From Glycine soja (lineage: Eukaryota; Streptophyta; Magnoliopsida; Fabales; Fabaceae), in assembly GCF_004193775.1 (NCBI RefSeq), contig NC_041002.1:8840485-8904484 (forward strand): 64,000 bases of DNA. The letters are read 5' to 3'. The notes under the pieces are model-generated. The model was not told the origin of the DNA. It saw only the letters and a list, made by a program, of their open reading frames with translations, and did no database searches. Shown here in pieces: positions 58,234 to 64,000 of this stretch. Positions within the stretch are counted from its first letter, which is position 1, and every line of letters starts with the position of its first letter. The position numbers and the translations under genes are program-made.

Positions 58234-58850
58234 ACTATACTCACAGTAATGGTGGACTGTTTCATCAACTATGCCCACTTCATTTCTCTCTTACACACTT
58301 TCACAACCAAGGATTTAAATGAAGTTTTCTCGAAAGAGACATTCCCCCCACCCGCCAACTGTATCCTATTGTGACAAGGTTATTTGGAAGGGAGGCACCA
58401 CCATTCCATTGATTGTGGAATAAGTTAATTTGCTAACTAAGGAGTGTGACTGTGTCTAGTGTGTTGGAAGACTTGTGCACTAATCTGTTACCTGCTCAAA
58501 ATAGAATGAATACACAAGCTGATAAACACCAGAGGAAGAAGAATTAGAATTTTGAGGAAGGTGACAACATTTTCTTGAAGTTACAACCCTATACACAAAA
58601 ATTCTTGGCCAAAAGACTTAATGAGAAGTTGGAACCATGCTTCTATGGCCTTAACAAGGTGCTGCAACATATTGGTTCAGTTGTGTATAAATAAAACTTG
58701 CAAATGGAGAGTCATATCCACCCAATATTTCATACCGCTTTTGAAGAAGGTTGTCTCAACAGGTGCTCCAGTACAACCATTACCTCCAATGTTATCATCT
58801 AAACTGGAATTGGAGACTGTCCTGGCCTAGGTGTTACAAGTTACAACAGA
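58234..58850 (+). pseudogene. Chromovirus remnant, part 3 (integrase core to chromodomain side)
   Basis: It resumes after the LTR with MVDCFINYAHFISLLHTFT (integrase core), then KRLNEKLEPCFYG-like and HTAFEEGCLNRCSSTTI-region blocks. In another frame it reads PLLKKVVSTGAPVQPLPPML near 58730-58790. The LLKK...PLPP block lies just before the chromodomain in chromoviruses. Stops are frequent. The 3' LTR is not recognised downstream. Confidence 0.7.
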
Positions 58851-59454
58851 GGAGGAATGTGCAGGGCAACCAGAGGGGAACAAAAGACAGATGGGCTGGT
58901 AATTGAAGAACAGTAAGGGAGAGAATTCAGGCCTCTCGAATTGCATGTTGGAGTCCATCAAGGACATTAAAATGCTTAGGCCTAGGCATGTTGCTAACTA
59001 ATACATATGGAGTCAACATTGTCTGCAAACACACATTGTGGTAGAAGGGCTCCAAACAAAAGGAAAGGTCCAAAATTTTGGAAACTTAAGTGATTAGCAC
59101 AATAGAAAACTGGACACAAGTAAAGGTGGATGGTACTATTGGGGAGCCAATAAAAATAGGAAAAACAAATTAATTGGACTCTAAATAATATTATGACAAT
59201 GATGATATATGAGAAATGACATAAAACAACAAACTAATCCTCTTATTCATACTAATAATTACAGGTAAAGTACTTGTCACAACCAGTACAAGCTAATAAC
59301 AAGACTCCCAACATAATAACACTTGTAAAGCAATAAGAATCCATATATCCTATTATTCTAACATTTCTAAATCAAGGAGAGGATGATAACAAGTGAATCC
59401 AATGCAGAGAGAAAATATAACCAACATTGGTATTTCAGAATTCCTGATCTTGGC
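58851..59454. other. Region downstream of the gypsy remnant, unassigned
   Basis: It may include the chromovirus 3' untranslated region or LTR, but no inverted TG...CA boundary or partner copy is visible in the window. Confidence 0.35.
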
Positions 59455-59750
59455 AGTGTTAGGAAGTCCTACATCGTCTATCTCAAGTCTCAAGATACAA
59501 CTTATATATTTGTTGGACAACTTCACTTAATGCCAATTGATTTTAAGCTGAATCCTAACATGACATTAGAGTCTATAGCTCATCTTGGTTCTTGCCTATT
59601 CTAGTAGGTTTGCCTGTTCTAACAAGCATCTATGGAGGGGGGTGTTAGGAAGAGTCCCACACCGCCTACCTCAAATCTTAGGGTGCAGCTTATATATCTG
59701 TTGGACAATTTCACTTAATGTCAATTGGTTTTAAGTTGAAATCTAATAGG
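59455..59750. repeat. Duplicated LTR/TRIM-like repeat
   Basis: GTGTTAGGAAGTCCTACATCG at 59457 recurs diverged as GTGTTAGGAAGAGTCCCACACCG at 59642, 185 bp on. Each copy is followed by TTATATATYTGTTGGACAA and CACTTAATGYCAATTG. The TGTTAGGAAGTCCCACA head is a phrase common in small plant LTR elements. Confidence 0.55.
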
Positions 59751-60670
59751 TAGGTGGTCAAGCCACAATTAAACATCAACTATACCTTTTTATTCAACCC
59801 CCCCCCCCCCCCAAAAAGAAAAACACTTTGACCGGTTGTGTGACAAATACAAAATACTACCTCAAAAATTGGGCAGAATATGGGCAACTAAATGCTTCCA
59901 AACACTACTTATTAACCATAGAAGACACATGATTGAACACCAATATGGCAATATCTACAGGTAGAAGAAACTATTATCCTAGCAATAGTCGATTAGCTAA
60001 AAAAGTTTGTAATAAGTGCCAATGAGTGTCAGCATGCGCGTGTCATTGATATACAAACCCATTATATGATTACACACCTTTTGTTTCTTTTTTTTCTTCA
60101 AAGAAAGAGAAGTAACTAACTTCCTAATGGTTGGCAATTCAGAAAAGAAAGTCATAGAGATTTCAAAAGTGTGTGAGAGAAACTAAAACAAGAGATACAC
60201 GATACTCTCCAAAGCTATGTAAAGTTCCTCTGAGGACAACATGATAGAGAAGTATTTTAGATAGCTAGGAGGCCATGCATTTATAAGTTCTTTAATTTAT
60301 ATAGAAAAACAAGAAGCCTTGTAGCTGAAAAATTAGAGATGATTCAAATAAAAAAAGCAGTGATAAAGTTAAACAATGAATATAAATCTAAGTCCTTGAG
60401 TCCTAAATTTTAAGAATTATTTTTATCTTCACTAAGTCGTGTGACTTCTTTAATTTGTTCCTAAATTTTATATATTTTTCAAATACTATTACTTTATTTT
60501 AATCTCAATTTTAATTTTCATTTTAAATGTTGATAGTTGATACCATACATAATATTATATATAAAAAATTTATTTTTTTATCATTGTAGAAATTTTTTTT
60601 CTTTTTTTAGATAAATACAAAGGAACTTTAAAGAAGGAAAGAAAATACAAAGGAATAGAGGTTAGTACCA
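59751..60670. other. Spacer with a C-run
   Basis: A 14-C run is at about 59799-59812. No gene is seen. Confidence 0.5.
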
Positions 60671-61617
60671 ATTTCACAAGACACACTCTCACACCAAAAG
60701 AAAGATTCTTCCTCTTCCATGATGACAATTTCTTTCTCATCTCTATGACCGATTGTCAAGTGGTCACCTTCTTAGCATCTACTCCCACCGACAATCCCCA
60801 ATACGTGAAAGGGACATTCACCGTTTTACAATTCAAAATGACCGCAAAATGAAGAACTTCTGAATTATCCAAGTGAATGCCCACCAAATTACTCTTAAAT
60901 AAGTTAACTTTCAATCCCGACGCCAACTCAAAAAACCGAAGAATCACCTTCAAAGTGGTTACATCCTGAACATTAGGTTTAATGAAGAACATGGTATCTT
61001 CAAAAAACTATAATAGTGACACTTTTGAGAGATACTCTACCCGCCTCAACGCCTGAAAGTAAATCTTTTTCTTTCGCCTCCCTCACCAAACCACTTAAGC
61101 CCTTGGCAACCAGAAGGAATAAGAAAGGAGCAAGAGGATCATCTTGTCTTAAACCTTTATGGGCATTAAACTCATGTCGGACTTCTGTAACTAAAATGAA
61201 AATGGTTGGTAATTGAAGACATCCTTTGATCCACTTTATCCATGTATCACAAAAGTCTCTCCTATGCATCATATAAACAACGATTTCACAAGACACACTC
61301 TCACACCAAAAGAAAGATTCTTCCTCTTCCACGATGACAATTTGTTTCTCATCTCTATGACCGGTTGTCAAGTGGCCACCTTCTTAGCATCTATTCCCAC
61401 CGACAATCCCAAATACGTGAAAGGGACATTCACCGTTTTACAATTCAAAATGACCGCAAAATGAAGAACTTCTGAATTATCCAAGTGAATGCCCACCAAA
61501 TTACTCTTAAATAAGTTAACTTTCAATCCCGACGCCAACTCAAAAAACCGAAGAATCATATTCAAAGTGGTTACATCCTGAACATTAGGTTTAATGAAGA
61601 ACATGGTATTTTCAAAG
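60671..61617. repeat. Direct duplication of about 335 bp within the LINE
   Basis: 60671-61004 and 61283-61617 are nearly identical, with only a handful of substitutions, and are offset by 612 bp. A shorter repeat CAAAGTGGTTACAT also occurs at 61563 and 61613. Confidence 0.9.
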
Positions 61618-62270
61618 TGGTTACATATTCCTAGGAATCGACTTTCCCAGGAATCATGTTTCTCATGTATGAAAAAAATTCCCCCTTGCCAAATGTCCCC
61701 TAAGAAAAAAAGCATTGATCCCTCCAAGCAAGGACCCATTTCGGTGAAATTCCATCATAGCTCTATTGATATCACCTTGGACAACTGTTCACCAAGATTT
61801 GAGAAACTTGAAATTGAACCCACCAAGTGCTGGGCTCTGGCCCCCATTACAACCCCACACTACTTGTTTTATTTCATCTTCTGTAAAACTATTGGAAAGC
61901 ATGCCATTCTCCAAAGCACCTATTCTCTTAAAGTGGACACCATCAAGAGTAACCCTCATGTCCCTCCCTTTTTGTAAATCTAATTTGAAAGCACTCCTTG
62001 ATTTCTCTTTTCGCAATGTATGGATCCTCGCACCACTCCCTACCCACCATAAGACCTTTGATACCATTGCATATTTTTCTCCAATTATCCATAGCATGGG
62101 AATATTTAGTGTTTGCATCACCTTTCCTCAACCACTTAATTCTTGACTTTTGGAGAAGTATAGATTCAAGTATCCTAGCTTGCTTTCAAAAGTTTTTTTA
62201 TCAACTCCTCTCTATGGCACAAGTCCTCCAAAGAAAGTTCTCCTTGAATTTGAATTTTGATACATCATAT
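60671..62270 (-). pseudogene. L1-like LINE remnant (reverse transcriptase), rearranged
   Basis: On the minus strand 62121-61789 carries the linker before RT (NSFTEDEIKQVVWGCNGGQS, then a GGFNFKFLKSW block). 61371-61000 contains KGLRQDDPLAPFLFLLVAKG, a non-LTR RT core block. 61610-61370 and 61000-60756 both carry ILRFFELASGLKVNLFKSNL. Plant L1-type LINEs have this order. Frameshifts, stops and an internal duplication make it defective. The endonuclease domain is not recognised. Confidence 0.8.
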
Positions 62271-62289
62271 TAATAGAGTTGATATTTCT

Positions 62290-63040
62290 TAATTCAAATA
62301 ATTTATTTTCATAATTTCTTGCTCAATTTCAAAAGACTTATTTCTTTAATTTGTTCCAAATTGACATAACAAAATATTTATTATTAATAATTAAATATCT
62401 ACTATTTTCTTTATTATATTTATATTCATAAATTTTATTTAAAATTCAAAAACATATGTGCAAAGCACGAAAAAACTAGTAGCCACTAGAAAAATGGAAG
62501 ATGATGAAATCCATATATACAAAGGCTGTAAATAAGTCAGCATTGTCATACATGTTTGACTATTCAATACCACAAGCTATTATACATCTTAGACAAATTC
62601 CATGTAGAAATTTCATCAAACCCTAACCCTGTGTTTGGATGGATACTTTTAACAGAGTACTTCATTTTAAATGAGATATTGAATATCTGTCATTTTAAAT
62701 TTAGTGTTTGGATAATAATTTAAAGGGAAATTGAATATCTGGGATTTTAATAGGGAGTTTTAATTAACAGAAAATGAATAGTATGAAATTCTCTTAAAAA
62801 CTAAAGAATTTCAATTTCTTCTCGTACCACTCCTCTCTCTGTGTACTTACTCCTCTCTCTCGGTGTTTCCTCAAAGGTTCCAAGAACTCCCTTGTGATTT
62901 CGACCCGCAATCTCACTCCCTTGCGATTTCGACCCACACTCTCACTGTGCCATGGTGGTTCATACAAGGTTCTTTCGTTTTTTCCAAAACTCTCACGGTG
63001 GTTCATAAATTGCAGAAGGGTTTCATTTTTTTCGTTAATT
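62290..63040. other. AT-rich and CT-rich spacer
   Basis: 62632-62790 begins TGTGTTTGGATGGATAC and resembles a MITE end without a clear partner. 62815-62960 is a CT-rich leader-like stretch with a short repeat, TTGTGATTTCGACCCGCA and TTGCGATTTCGACCCACA. Confidence 0.4.
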
Positions 63041-64000
63041 TGTGATTTGTTTTTTTTTATTTAGTTGTTTGATTTCATTGGTTTTGTTTTTGACTTGATT
63101 GGGTTTCGCTGATTTCTTGCTCATTGTGCTTTGTTGTTGTTGGATTTTTCCCGCAACACCGATTCCATCATAAAGAGGCCTCGAGTAGCATATGACCCTG
63201 CACTATAGGTGCTTGTGTTTATTCTTGAATGATGTTTTCTGCTACAACATGAATCAAGGTGTATTGCAAATTTGTTAGGAATAGACCTTTGGCTTTCTTG
63301 TGAAATTATGAGATGAACGGACCTAAATTGTGTTGAATCTAATATGTCATAATGGGCTAGGATTACTTTCTGATTTGAACTGATATAATTCTCTGTGTAA
63401 TCCATTATGGCATATTTTATGTTTTGTAAATAATTCATGGTTTTAGATTATTTTTGTCAATTTAGATCACCTGTATAAGATGGTTAAGGTAGAAATCATA
63501 CCTTTATAGGTCATGTGTGGTATAGGATGATAAGATCAATTGAGATAATGTAATTATCTTTCTTAAGATAAGATAATTATCTTCTAGCGGGAGAATCAGG
63601 GTCTTTGAATTATCCCTTAGCTGTTAGAGGCTTCTAACCCTGTGCTTTTAACCCTTAGCTATTAGAACCTAATTAAGGATCTAGCTGTTGATATTTACCC
63701 TGTGGATATTCCTAAGGCTCCTCATCTTAATGAGATGGTCAGAAACCCAGCTACTCCTTCCCCTGCTAAGTCTATTCTTCTATAGAGATTTTTCCACAAG
63801 AAAAATTGCCCACAGATGAAGTTCTAGCAATCAGGGGCTAAAATATTTTCTCTGAGTACATCTTGTGTTGCTCCTTGAGTCCACTCATCACTTGTTTTTT
63901 TATTTCCCTTTTGCTAATTACCTTTGGAGTTGGCTGGTTGGTAAGTTAAAAATCACTCTCAGCCTTATCTCCCTCAAGTTGTTTTGATAACTTCTTGAAT
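63041..64000. other. Unassigned DNA at the right edge
   Basis: 63670-63790 on the plus strand has coding-like composition (LAVDIYPVDIPKAPHLNEMV), but I cannot match it. 63545-63590 is an inverted repeat of GATAATTATCTT. Nothing firmer can be said. Confidence 0.3.

Overview
The window is plant nuclear DNA, most likely from a legume and probably soybean (Glycine) pericentromeric heterochromatin. I infer this from an Ogre/Tat-type LTR retrotransposon with a tRNA-Arg primer site, AT-rich spacers, (TA)n tracts and stacked transposons. That assignment rests on recognition, not on a search. I see no intact host gene in 64 kb. Nearly every interpretable stretch is a mobile element, or a piece of host gene carried by one.

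Layout. 1-8505: the 5' part of an Ogre-like Ty3/gypsy element on the minus strand (LTR, two PBS copies, ORF1, gag-protease, then a GT-AG intron whose acceptor lies at position 19; the pol region is beyond the window). 8506-11289: AT-rich spacer with an unclassified GC-richer island. 11293-21365: a CACTA element of about 10 kb (CACTACTA ends, ATT target duplication) holding a beta-carotene hydroxylase exon. Nested in it at 13140-19286 is a complete hAT element (8-bp duplication ATTGTAAG) with a nearly intact transposase gene and a captured SUMO-conjugating-enzyme (SCE1/UBC9) fragment. 21369-30400: MITE-like sequence, a 1.4 kb PIF/Harbinger-type element, then a decayed PIF/Harbinger with both its ORFs. 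30400-37860: low-complexity DNA, dispersed repeats and a small degenerate hAT.

37868-39986: a Pack-MULE (9-bp duplication TAATGTAAC) carrying a B3-domain-like gene fragment and clusters of CATACGG palindromes. 40915-48680: a larger MULE with a plant-mobile-domain (PMD) pseudogene and a MuDR N-terminal remnant, each cut by a solo LTR. 48738-50262: a long-terminal-inverted-repeat MULE with a probable LINE tail in one arm. 51160-51584: a two-exon cytochrome b5 pseudogene fragment. 51990-58850: a chromovirus-type Ty3/gypsy pol remnant interrupted by a PIF-type element and by a 2.6 kb solo LTR. 59455-59750: a duplicated LTR-like repeat. 60671-62270: a LINE remnant with an internal direct duplication. 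62290-64000: mostly unassigned.

The genes do not form a pathway. The coherent story is nested insertion, gene-fragment capture by three DNA transposon superfamilies, and decay by nonsense mutation. The most unusual single observation is in the Ogre leader: a duplicated LTR-end/PBS in which the 20 bp between the copies reads as tRNA-Arg sequence. This looks like a fossil of reverse transcription that ran past the normal stop in the primer tRNA.
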